The notes beneath the pieces are model-generated. The model was not told the origin of the DNA, searched no databases, and worked only from the letters and a program-made list of their open reading frames with translations. Shown here in pieces: positions 1 through 6,041 of a DNA stretch of 7,800 nt. Numbering within the stretch: the stretch's first letter is position 1; each line of letters starts with the position of its first letter. The position numbers and the translations under genes were made by a program. Source of the stretch: CAZSAA01 sp964604915 (GTDB lineage: Bacteria > Patescibacteriota > Patescibacteriia > Patescibacteriales > UBA12465); NCBI GenBank assembly GCA_964604915.1, contig CAZSAA010000031.1, forward strand, positions 1 to 7,800. The letters run 5' to 3'.

Positions 1-6
1 AATGGC

Positions 7-37
7 AAGAAAAAGCCGTATCCCCCTGGATACGGCT
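7..37 (-). terminator. Intrinsic terminator, leftward
   Basis: The arms AGCCGTATCC (14-23) and GGATACGGCT (28-37) form a perfect 10-bp stem with a 4-nt loop. Reading leftward, the stem is followed by TTTTTCTT, the classic minus-strand intrinsic terminator layout. Reading rightward there is no U-tract (CTAATC follows), so it is not a good terminator for a plus-strand gene. Confidence 0.6.
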
Positions 38-50
38 CTAATCAACTAAC

Positions 51-70
51 CTAAACCTAACTAAACCTAA
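51..70. repeat. Tandem duplicated decamer CTAAACCTAA x2
   Basis: CTAAACCTAA is repeated exactly in tandem and flanked by further CTAAC units (46-50 and, overlapping the end of the second copy, 67-71). On the minus strand it reads as GGTTTAG/GGTTAG units within the candidate small RNA. It also places stop codons in two plus frames. No function is known to me. Confidence 0.6.
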
Positions 71-82
71 CGTTCCGCTAAT

Positions 83-111
83 ATCATACTATATCTATGT
101 ATAGTTGGCAA
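83..111 (-). promoter_or_regulatory. Minus-strand sigma70-like promoter with dyad in the spacer
   Basis: TTGCCA (111-106) and TATGAT (88-83) with a 17-bp spacer fit a sigma70-type promoter firing leftward. An inverted repeat, ACTATA (88-93) and TATAGT (100-105), fills most of the spacer and could be an operator. The same hexamers form the core of the repeat in front of rrf2, but their spacing differs (6 versus 11 nt), so shared control is only a guess. Confidence 0.3.
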
Positions 112-146
112 TACCAATTTTTCCTGGTTGGTGATATTATTTGGAT

Positions 147-599
147 ATGCAATATACCTTTCCTCAATCGCATATCCATGTCATTGCCCGGGCTTTGATG
201 GTTTCGGGTGACAATCTCATTTTCTGCCATAGCCGGAAGGCGGGTTGGCTTTTTTTGCCGGGCGGTCACGTGGAGGACGGTGAATCCGCCCAACAGGCTT
301 TGGCTAGGGAATTGGTGGAGGAGCTCGGTCCAGGCGATTATCCGATCGGCGAATTGCTAGGCGTATCCGAGAACGTCTTTTCTCCGGAAGAGAAATTCCT
401 CCAGCATGAGATAAATATGGTGTTCAGAGTCGATATGCCAGCTGGCTTCAGGCCCATCTGTCAAGAAGACCATATCGAATATGTCGTCATCCCTAAAGAC
501 GACCTATCCAATCACTCCGTCCGGCCACCTGAATTCCAAGCCGCTATTTCCGACTGGCTAGCCGGGGGAGGCTTCCAGTTTTTTCCTCTATTACCATAA
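147..599 (+). CDS. Nudix hydrolase (substrate unknown)
   Basis: This 150-residue cytosolic protein carries a near-perfect Nudix box at residues 40-62, G-x5-E-x7-RE-L-x-EE-x-G, with the last hydrophobic position replaced by Pro. The metal-binding glutamates are E55, E58 and E59, and the preceding LPGG strand-turn is typical. The family hydrolyses nucleoside diphosphates linked to another moiety, for example damaged NTPs, ADP-ribose or dinucleoside polyphosphates; the sequence does not tell which. I chose the ATG at 147. A TTG at 141 would add two residues, but ATG in a GGAT-ATG context matches the other genes here. No strong Shine-Dalgarno is visible. The gene stands alone: a possible terminator lies in its 3' end and the suf promoter follows directly, so it is probably not part of the suf operon. 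Confidence 0.9.
   Translation: MQYTFPQSHIHVIARALMVSGDNLIFCHSRKAGWLFLPGGHVEDGESAQQALARELVEELGPGDYPIGELLGVSENVFSPEEKFLQHEINMVFRVDMPAGFRPICQEDHIEYVVIPKDDLSNHSVRPPEFQAAISDWLAGGGFQFFPLLP
553..586 (+). terminator. Possible intrinsic terminator inside the Nudix gene end
   Basis: ACTGG (553-557) pairs with CCAGT (575-579), and inside it AGCC (560-563) pairs with GGCT (570-573) around a GGGGGA loop. The small internal loop is CT/T. The stem runs straight into TTTTTT (579-584). This sits about 11 nt before the stop codon, so transcription could stop within or just at the end of the coding region unless translating ribosomes prevent folding. Confidence 0.4.
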
Positions 600-602
600 A
601 GC

Positions 603-630
603 TTGCTTTTTCTTGGCTTTTAACTATAAT
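603..630 (+). promoter_or_regulatory. Promoter of the rrf2-suf operon
   Basis: A perfect -10 box TATAAT (625-630) is preceded by TTGCTT (603-608) as a weak -35, with a 16-bp spacer. The start point is expected near 637, giving a leader of only about 20 nt before the rrf2 ATG. No clear Shine-Dalgarno lies in that leader. Confidence 0.65.
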
Positions 631-648
631 ACATTTAGTTATAGTTAA
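620..648. promoter_or_regulatory. Perfect inverted repeat, probable Rrf2 operator
   Basis: TTAACTATAA (620-629) and TTATAGTTAA (639-648) are exact reverse complements separated by 9 nt. The repeat covers the -10 box and the expected transcription start, so a bound dimer would block RNA polymerase. Its place directly before an Rrf2-family gene points to autoregulation of the whole operon. The palindrome is seen directly; the identity of its binder is inferred. Confidence 0.65.
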
Positions 649-656
649 CCTTAGAT

Positions 657-1085
657 ATGCTCAAGATCGATGCCAAGACTGACTACGGCCTGCTCATAAT
701 GTTAGAGCTGGCTCGTCACCCAGGGGAAATAGTCCCCTTGGGTCCTTTGGCTAAGCATTTAGGGGTATCCTCTCCATATCTTAGCCAGATTGCCAAATCT
801 TTGCAGCAAGCGGGGCTTACTTCTAGCCGGGAAGGAGCCTCGGGCGGATACTATCTTTCCCGTCCGGCTGAGAGTATCGGAGTGATGGAGATATTGGAGG
901 CTCTTTCTGGCCAGCTCAAGGTTCGTTGCCATCATGAATCGTGCGCCCATTTCGGTCAGTGCGGTCTGCGTAGCGCTTGGCCGCTGATACTTAGGGATAT
1001 AAAGGTTAGCCTTTCAGCACGAAGTTTGGCTTCGCTACTAGGGCAAGGTACAGAGAAAAAGGTCTTAGTGGCAAAATATGAATAA
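657..1085 (+). CDS. Rrf2-family transcriptional regulator (IscR-like, putative Fe-S sensor)
   Basis: This 142-residue protein matches the Rrf2 family. It has an N-terminal winged helix-turn-helix (about residues 8-70, with the recognition region around SSPYLSQIAKSLQQAGL and the wing GASGGYYLSRP), then a long helix and the cysteine loop C91-x4-C96-x5-C102. In E. coli IscR the [2Fe-2S] ligands are three Cys spaced x5/x5 plus a His, so the first spacing here is one residue shorter. It probably senses Fe-S status and controls the suf genes that follow. The start at 657 lies about 9 nt after a perfect inverted repeat, its likely binding site. Its last codons overlap the sufC start by 8 nt, indicating co-transcription and possible translational coupling. 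It is more likely a Suf-type local regulator than a global IscR. Cluster binding is inferred from the cysteines. Confidence 0.92.
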   Translation: MLKIDAKTDYGLLIMLELARHPGEIVPLGPLAKHLGVSSPYLSQIAKSLQQAGLTSSREGASGGYYLSRPAESIGVMEILEALSGQLKVRCHHESCAHFGQCGLRSAWPLILRDIKVSLSARSLASLLGQGTEKKVLVAKYE

Positions 1086-1839
1086 TAATATGGAAAACAA
1101 GATGTTGTTAGAGATAAAAGGGCTGAGCGTCTCAGCGGGGGATAAGGAAATATTACACGATATCAGCTTTGGTGTCGCGGTCGGCGAGAGCGTAGCTATC
1201 ATGGGTCCAAACGGTTCGGGCAAGAGTACTTTGGCGAGCGTCATCATGGGTCATCCGGCATATCAGGTCAGCTCAGGAACAATCATGTTCAAGGATAAAG
1301 ATATTACCGAGGCCAAACCGGAAGAACGGGCGGCTCTAGGGCTATTCCTGGCTTTCCAAGAACCCCGGGAAATCGCTGGTCTCGACTTGTATCCTTTCCT
1401 TTTCGACGCGCATAAGGCGATCCGGACGCGGCGGGGAAAACCGTCCGAAGATGTCTTTCATTTCAAACAGCGCCTAGATGGCGAAGTCGAAAAACTGGGT
1501 ATCAAGCCCGATTGGTCTAACCGCTATCTCAACCAGGATTTTTCTGGTGGTGAGAAGAAGAAATCAGAACTATTGCAGTTAGCCTTGGCTGAACCGTCCT
1601 TGGCTATCATGGATGAGATCGATTCCGGCTTAGATGTGGATGCCTTGGAAGTGGCCGGTGCCGCTATTCGCCGTTTCAAGACGAAAGACACGGCTATCCT
1701 CGCCGTCACCCACTATAACCGCATCTTGGAATATATGACACCCGACCGAGTGATCGTCATGGCCCAGGGCCGCATCGCTAAGATCGGCTCGGGCGACCTG
1801 GCCAAGGAATTAGAACAACAAGGATTTTCAGGCATATAG
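1078..1839 (+). CDS. sufC: SufC, Fe-S cluster assembly ATPase
   Basis: This 253-residue ABC-type ATPase is close in length to E. coli SufC (248). Motifs in order: Walker A GPNGSGKST (43-51), Q-loop Gln94 in AFQEP, signature FSGGEKKK (155-162), Walker B with D-loop AIMDEIDSGLD (176-186), and switch His212 in AVTHYNRIL. The SGGEKK and DSGLD..AL forms are typical of SufC rather than of transporter ATPases, and no membrane partner is nearby. It binds SufB and SufD and powers the conformational change that opens their interface for cluster assembly in the cytosol. The ATG at 1078 overlaps the rrf2 end; a second in-frame ATG at 1090 would shorten the protein by four residues and cannot be excluded. 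One nucleotide separates its stop from sufB. Confidence 0.97.
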   Translation: MNNNMENKMLLEIKGLSVSAGDKEILHDISFGVAVGESVAIMGPNGSGKSTLASVIMGHPAYQVSSGTIMFKDKDITEAKPEERAALGLFLAFQEPREIAGLDLYPFLFDAHKAIRTRRGKPSEDVFHFKQRLDGEVEKLGIKPDWSNRYLNQDFSGGEKKKSELLQLALAEPSLAIMDEIDSGLDVDALEVAGAAIRRFKTKDTAILAVTHYNRILEYMTPDRVIVMAQGRIAKIGSGDLAKELEQQGFSGI

Positions 1840-1840
1840 T

Positions 1841-3238
1841 ATGGCAGAACAACCGATACAAGCCCACGATTCGCTCTGGGAGGAATATAATGGCTCGGAA
1901 TATATGAAAGGCGCCAAGGCTGGCGTCGATGAAGCGCTCGTGCGCCGCATCTCGGCGGATAAGGGCGAGCCCGAGTGGATGTTAGAGCGGCGCCTGGCTT
2001 CGCTCGAGCTTTTTAAACAGATACCCCTCCCTACTTGGGGGCCCGATCTCTCGCGCTTGGACCTTTCCCGCATAACCTACTACGCCAAGGCGATGGATGG
2101 CCAGGCGCAGACTTGGGCGGACGTGCCCAAAGATATCAAGGATACGTTTGATAAGTTAGGTATACCTAAGGCTGAGCAGGAAGTCTTAGCTGGCGTCGGC
2201 GCCCAATATGAATCGACCGTGATATATCATAGCCTCAAGGAAAAGTTTCGCAAGAAAGGCATCATCTTTGAGGATATGGATAAGGCACTGCGGGATCACG
2301 AGGATCTGATTAAGGAGTACTTCATGAAGGCCATCCCTAACAACCTCCATAAGTTCGCGGCTCTCCATGGCGCCGTCTGGAGCGGCGGTACTTTCCTATA
2401 CATCCCGAAAGGAGTAGAAGTGAAGGAGCCGTTGCAAGCATATTTCCGCATGAACGCCATGGGTATGGGTCAGTTCGAACATACTCTCATCATCATCGAA
2501 GAAGGCGCTAGAGGTCACTATATCGAAGGTTGCAGCGCTCCCCGCTACGGCGTGGACTCGCTCCATGCTGGCGGCGTGGAGATATACGTGAAGCCGGGCG
2601 CCCGTTTCCGCTATAGCAGCGTAGAAAGCTGGAGCAAGGATGCCTATAACCTCAACACCAAACGGGCCATTGTCGAGAAGGGTGCGCATATGGAATGGGT
2701 AGGAGGGAATTTTGGCAGTAACACCACTATGCTATACCCTTGTTCGATATTGGTCGGGGAAGGAGCGAGCGCCGACCACTTGGGCGTCGCCTTTGCTAAC
2801 CAGGGGCAGATCCAGGATACCGGCGCCAAAGTCATCCATGCCGTTAGTAATACCAGCTCGAATATCGTAATGAAGAGCATCAGCCAGAACGGTGGCAAAG
2901 CGGTATATCGTGGTCTGGTCGAAGTGAAGGAGAAGGCGGAGAACGCGGCGATAAACGTCAAATGCGACGCGCTGCTGCTCGATGACCGCTCGATTTCCGA
3001 TACCGTGCCGGTGATGAAGATAAATAACGCGAGCGCGACCATCGCCCATGAGGCTTCGGCTGGCAAGATCAATGCCGAAGACCTCTTTTATCTCCGTAGT
3101 CGCGGGCTCAAGGAAGATGAGGCGGCCGCAATGATAGTCAACGGTTTTATCGAGCCGATCACCAAGGAATTGCCCTTGGAATATTCGGTAGAGATGAATC
3201 GCATGGTCGAGCTAGAGATGGAAAATAGCGTAGGATAG
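1841..3238 (+). CDS. sufB: SufB, Fe-S cluster scaffold subunit
   Basis: At 465 residues this is the usual length of Gram-positive-type SufB. It has an N-terminal region (1-~160), a right-handed beta-helix core (~180-400) and a helical C-terminus containing AEDLFYLRSRG (412-422). Key residues known from E. coli SufB are present: the Cys405 equivalent is C375 in KCDALLL, and the His433/Glu434 equivalents are H403/E404 in AHEA, at the same spacing (28 and 29 residues after the Cys). C231 lies in EGCSAP, also a conserved position. Together with SufC and SufD it forms the SufBC2D scaffold that builds nascent clusters. It starts one base after the sufC stop (TAG-T-ATG) with only a weak AGG upstream, suggesting translation by coupling. 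The protein appears complete. Confidence 0.97.
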   Translation: MAEQPIQAHDSLWEEYNGSEYMKGAKAGVDEALVRRISADKGEPEWMLERRLASLELFKQIPLPTWGPDLSRLDLSRITYYAKAMDGQAQTWADVPKDIKDTFDKLGIPKAEQEVLAGVGAQYESTVIYHSLKEKFRKKGIIFEDMDKALRDHEDLIKEYFMKAIPNNLHKFAALHGAVWSGGTFLYIPKGVEVKEPLQAYFRMNAMGMGQFEHTLIIIEEGARGHYIEGCSAPRYGVDSLHAGGVEIYVKPGARFRYSSVESWSKDAYNLNTKRAIVEKGAHMEWVGGNFGSNTTMLYPCSILVGEGASADHLGVAFANQGQIQDTGAKVIHAVSNTSSNIVMKSISQNGGKAVYRGLVEVKEKAENAAINVKCDALLLDDRSISDTVPVMKINNASATIAHEASAGKINAEDLFYLRSRGLKEDEAAAMIVNGFIEPITKELPLEYSVEMNRMVELEMENSVG

Positions 3239-3239
3239 T

Positions 3240-3992
3240 ATGGGAAATGTCGTGTATATACAAGAAGAGAAAGAGATAACCGTGACTAATGATGGTACCA
3301 AGGCTTTTTTTGTTGATAGGGTAGAGGGGGAAAACGCTAATAAGCGGGAAATATCCTTAGCGGACCACGCCGAGGCCTCATATCTCTTGATTTCAGAAAA
3401 ATTCATGGACGGGCGAGATATCTATCGCCGCCATTTCCGTCTCGGAGAAGGCGCTAAGCTATCCGTCTCATACCTTTTTCTGGGCGAAGGGAGGCAAGCC
3501 TGGCATCTGGAGCATGACCTCGGTGCACGGGCAAGGATAGAGAGCCGGTCGCTAGCTATCGGGAAGGAAAGTCAAATACTTTCGGTTCGGGCGGACTATG
3601 ATTTCCGCGGGGAAGGCAGCTTCGGCCGGGTCAAGGCGGATGCGATGATTTCCGGGGCCAGCCATTTACGCTATGACGCCAACATCAACGTCTTGCCGCT
3701 CGCCCAGAAGAGCGATACCCGGGTCGATCTGCACCTTCGCCTGTCCGGCCCAAAAGCCAGGGGCGAGATGACGCCAGGCCTCAATATCGCCGCTAATGAC
3801 GTCAAAGCTGGCCATAGCGCCAGCACGTTCCAGCTCTCTGCCGAAGATTTATTCTATCTCCGTAGCCGCGGATTGTCACCCGAAGAAATAGCCCGGCTTT
3901 TCGCCATGTCCATGGCAGATATCTTCGTCCGAGATATCCCGGACGAGCGGGTAAAGGAAGAGATTATTAAGATGATAAAAGGGAAGATATGA
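3240..3992 (+). CDS. sufD: SufD, short form, scaffold partner of SufB
   Basis: This 250-residue protein belongs to the SufB/SufD family, shown by a beta-helix-like core and the C-terminal AEDLFYLRSRGL (201-212), which is identical in the upstream SufB. It is far shorter than E. coli SufD (about 423 residues) and lacks the N-terminal helical domain. At the interface site NDVKAGHSA (186-194), H192 matches the essential His360 of E. coli SufD, while the neighbouring Cys358 position is Ala190. It should pair with SufB and bind SufC through its C-terminal helices. Its gene position between sufB and sufS supports SufD rather than a second SufB. The start has a reasonable AGGA 4 nt upstream, and its stop overlaps the sufS ATG (ATGA). 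Confidence 0.9.
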   Translation: MGNVVYIQEEKEITVTNDGTKAFFVDRVEGENANKREISLADHAEASYLLISEKFMDGRDIYRRHFRLGEGAKLSVSYLFLGEGRQAWHLEHDLGARARIESRSLAIGKESQILSVRADYDFRGEGSFGRVKADAMISGASHLRYDANINVLPLAQKSDTRVDLHLRLSGPKARGEMTPGLNIAANDVKAGHSASTFQLSAEDLFYLRSRGLSPEEIARLFAMSMADIFVRDIPDERVKEEIIKMIKGKI

Positions 3993-5200
3993 AAGATTTC
4001 AATAAGGATTTCCCGCTGTTAGGCCGGAAATATCAAGGCAATAAGCTGATATATTTCGATAACGCCGCGACTGCGCCTAAACCGCAGGCGGTTATTTCGT
4101 CTGTAGTAGAATATTATACACTCCATAATGCCAACATCCATCGCGGCCCTAATTTTCTCGAAGGGGAAGCCACCGATCTGTACGAGAACGCGCGAGTAGA
4201 AGTGGCGAGATTTATAAACTGCCACCCGGATGAGGTCATCTTCACCTCCGGCGCTACCGCCGCTCTCAATCTGGTCGCCCGTAGCTATGGCGAGGCTAAT
4301 CTTCAGGCCGGAGACGTTATCGCCATCACTATTGCCGAGCATCACGCTAACATCGTCCCTTGGTTGCAGCTCAAGGAAAAGATGGGGATAGAGATAATGT
4401 ATATAGGGATAGATGAGGAGGGAAATATCGACGAGGCGAGTTGGCAGGTCGCCCTGGCTCATCCGCGCTTGCGCCTAGTTTCCCTCACCCAAGCTTCCAA
4501 CGTCCTTGGCCAGCTATATGACATTAAGCCAATGATCGCGCAAGCTAAGGAACGCGGAGCGATAACTTGCGTGGATGCCTGCCAGAGTATCGCGCATGCC
4601 AAAGTAGACGTGACCAATCTTGATTGCGACTTCTTAGCGTTTTCCGGACACAAGCTGTTTGCGCCATCGGGCGTGGGCGTGCTATATGGACGTAAGGATA
4701 TATTATCAACCATGCCGGCCTTCTTGGGTGGTGGCGGCATGATATCCGCAGTCAAGGAGCAGTCCTTCGTCTCGGCACCGCTGCCGTATGCTTTCGAAGC
4801 CGGTACGCCTAATATCGAGGGGGCCATCGGTCTAGGTGCCGCCATATCATATGTAAATACTATCGGCTGGACGCTCATCGAACAGAAAGAGAAGGAACTG
4901 GCCGCATATTTCCTGACTAAACTGGAAACTATCCCTTTCGCCAAGCTCCTAGGCGGAAAAGATAACCGTCTGCCGCTATTTTCCTTGGCCCTATCCGGAC
5001 TGCACCCGCATGATGCCGCCGACCTGCTAGGAGAAGAGGGAATAATCACCCGGGCGGGACATCATTGCGCCCAACCGCTGCATGATAGTTTGGGAGTCCC
5101 GGCTAGTCTGCGGGCAAGTCTCTCGTTCTATAACACCAAAGAGGAGATCGACAGATTTTTTGACGTCTTGTCGCGGATATATTCTTCTTTTGTCGCCTGA
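3989..5200 (+). CDS. sufS: SufS, cysteine desulfurase (PLP-dependent)
   Basis: This 403-residue protein is a class-V aminotransferase-fold, group II cysteine desulfurase. Features in order: YFDNAATAPKP (22-32), EHHANIVPW (117-125) with the PLP-stacking His, VDACQS (195-200) with D196 and Q199 around the cofactor, the Schiff-base lysine K222 in FSGHKLFAPSG, the catalytic C360 in RAGHHCAQPLH, and R375 in RASLSFYNT for substrate carboxylate binding. It converts L-cysteine to L-alanine and leaves a persulfide on C360. That sulfur is passed to the SufU-like protein encoded next. The ATG overlaps the sufD stop by 4 nt and has an AGGGA element upstream, one of the few recognisable Shine-Dalgarno sequences in the window. 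It is full length with all key residues present. Confidence 0.97.
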   Translation: MKDFNKDFPLLGRKYQGNKLIYFDNAATAPKPQAVISSVVEYYTLHNANIHRGPNFLEGEATDLYENARVEVARFINCHPDEVIFTSGATAALNLVARSYGEANLQAGDVIAITIAEHHANIVPWLQLKEKMGIEIMYIGIDEEGNIDEASWQVALAHPRLRLVSLTQASNVLGQLYDIKPMIAQAKERGAITCVDACQSIAHAKVDVTNLDCDFLAFSGHKLFAPSGVGVLYGRKDILSTMPAFLGGGGMISAVKEQSFVSAPLPYAFEAGTPNIEGAIGLGAAISYVNTIGWTLIEQKEKELAAYFLTKLETIPFAKLLGGKDNRLPLFSLALSGLHPHDAADLLGEEGIITRAGHHCAQPLHDSLGVPASLRASLSFYNTKEEIDRFFDVLSRIYSSFVA

Positions 5201-5201
5201 T

Positions 5202-5573
5202 ATGGATATCTACGCTAAGAACATCATCGATCACTATCGCTGTCCGCGCCACCAAGGGAAGATGGAAGGAGCGCAGGCTTGCTGCCACCAGCATAACCGC
5301 AGCTGCGGCGACGATATGACCGTATATGTCAGATTCGACGGGGAAAAGATTGCCGCCATATCCTTCGAGGGGCAAGGTTGTGCCATATCTACCGCCGGCA
5401 TCTCCATCCTCACCGATGCTCTAGTGGGGAAGGCTAGGGAAGAGGTATTGGCTATGGACTTCGAAGACGTGAGAAAGCTCTTGGGAATAGAAATATCACC
5501 TCGGCGCTATAAGTGCGCGATGATAGGGCTCCAAGCGGTGCAGGGATCTCTGCGCTCTGCTGCTAAAGATTGA
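5202..5573 (+). CDS. sufU: SufU/IscU-like sulfur acceptor, insert-less form
   Basis: This 123-residue protein of the IscU/SufU family keeps all metal- and sulfur-binding positions: C35 and D37 in SCGDDM, C60 in GQGCAIS, and C105 in YKCAMI. In B. subtilis SufU these bind zinc, and the protein takes the persulfide from SufS. The R-x-K-C sequence before the last Cys is SufU-like; IscU has His-Cys there. However, C60 and C105 are 45 residues apart, as in IscU (43), not about 62 as in SufU, so the usual SufU insert is missing. Extra cysteines are C14, C27 and C28. I placed the start at the ATG one base after the sufS stop (TGA-T-ATG). A longer reading frame from 5082 would overlap sufS by 119 nt and adds no family-like sequence. 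Its position next to sufS supports a sulfur-transfer role. Confidence 0.9.
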   Translation: MDIYAKNIIDHYRCPRHQGKMEGAQACCHQHNRSCGDDMTVYVRFDGEKIAAISFEGQGCAISTAGISILTDALVGKAREEVLAMDFEDVRKLLGIEISPRRYKCAMIGLQAVQGSLRSAAKD

Positions 5574-5606
5574 ACGAAGCCTCGAATTAGCCAGGATTTT
5601 ATAATA

Positions 5607-5640
5607 AAAAACGCCAGCACAAAGCCGGCGTTTTTATTTT
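5607..5640. terminator. Bidirectional intrinsic terminator of suf operon and hxlR
   Basis: AAAAACGCCAGC (5607-5618) pairs with GCCGGCGTTTTT (5624-5635), with one A-C mismatch and a 5-nt loop. On the plus strand TTTTTATTTT follows. On the minus strand the stem runs into TTTTTTATTATAAAA. It sits between the convergent sufU and hxlR genes and should serve both. Confidence 0.9.
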
Positions 5641-5697
5641 ATCCAAATGATTCGCACTATCGACGAAGGATATCAGTCATTGTTCTAGGAGGAAATG

Positions 5698-6015
5698 CTA
5701 GCAATCCTTATATTTATCTCCCCATTCCGCCATCTTGCCGATTATGCGGTGTAGCTCCTTGCCGCTTTTGGTGAGGGAGTACTCCACCTTGAGCGGTATG
5801 ACCGGATATGCCTTACGCTCGATGATGCAATCCTTTTCCAGTTCGTGCAGCCTGATTGATAGGGTGCGCGGGCTTATCCCCTCCAGAGAAGATTGGAGTT
5901 CGCCGAAACGCTTCTTGCCGGTGAGAAGATCACGGATGATAAGGGCGGCATATTTCTTGCCGATGACCTTGAGAGTCGCTTCCACGGGGCAACCCGCCTT
6001 TTGCTTGTTAGCCAT
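5698..6015 (-). CDS. HxlR-family winged-helix transcriptional regulator
   Basis: This 105-residue protein has the HxlR (DUF24) signature. An N-terminal CPVE (C9-E12) with the family's conserved cysteine is followed by a winged helix-turn-helix (about 14-90) containing FGELQSSLEGISPRTLSIRL, then EYSLTKSGKEL in the wing. HxlR proteins bind DNA as dimers and often respond to aldehydes, quinones or oxidants through this cysteine. Further cysteines are C63 and the terminal C105. It is transcribed divergently from a nitroreductase, a very common arrangement, and a perfect 22-bp palindrome covers the -10 boxes of both promoters. It therefore most likely represses both itself and the nitroreductase. 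The start codon has no Shine-Dalgarno. The inducer cannot be read from the sequence. Confidence 0.93.
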   Translation of the reverse strand: MANKQKAGCPVEATLKVIGKKYAALIIRDLLTGKKRFGELQSSLEGISPRTLSIRLHELEKDCIIERKAYPVIPLKVEYSLTKSGKELHRIIGKMAEWGDKYKDC

Positions 6016-6041
6016 ATAAATGCTATATTAAATATAATTAC

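Larger units (their letters stand above)
7..76 (-). ncRNA. Candidate small RNA ending in an intrinsic terminator
   Basis: On the minus strand a promoter-like pair, TTGCCA (111-106) and TATGAT (88-83) separated by exactly 17 bp, predicts a transcript start near 76. About 40 nt downstream lies a perfect 10-bp hairpin followed by TTTTTCTT. The ~70-nt interval has no start codon followed by a usable reading frame, and it has TAG stops within the GGTTTAG repeats. No minus-strand gene otherwise explains this leftward terminator. This is an inference from signals only; I recognise no known sRNA family. The alternative is that the hairpin is leftover or a weak terminator of an unseen plus-strand gene to the left. 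Confidence 0.3.

Noticed and set aside
121..132. 12-mer TTCCTGGTTGGT repeated at 7291-7302
   Set aside because: One copy encodes the greA N-terminus on the other strand. A single 12-base match is expected by chance in a window this size.
84..293. 69-codon minus-strand frame at the left edge
   Set aside because: It is mostly antisense to the Nudix gene, has no family-like sequence, and its start lies inside the conserved Nudix box region.
2644..3072. Minus-strand open frame (142 codons) opposite sufB
   Set aside because: It is fully antisense to conserved sufB sequence and is explained by sufB codon use.
4459..5049. Long minus-strand open frame (196 codons) opposite sufS
   Set aside because: It lies wholly antisense to a gene with all catalytic residues intact. 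Its translation is low-complexity Ser/Pro/Arg-rich, resembles no family, and has no promoter or ribosome site.
5082..5201. Upstream extension of sufU to a 163-residue protein
   Set aside because: The extra 40 codons overlap the conserved sufS C-terminus, have no family similarity, and the ATG at 5202 begins exactly where IscU/SufU proteins normally begin.
5687..5754. Perfect AGGAGG with ATG two bases later and a 19-codon frame
   Set aside because: The spacing is too short for normal initiation, the frame runs antisense into the hxlR 3' end, and it starts after a terminator with no promoter. Probably chance.
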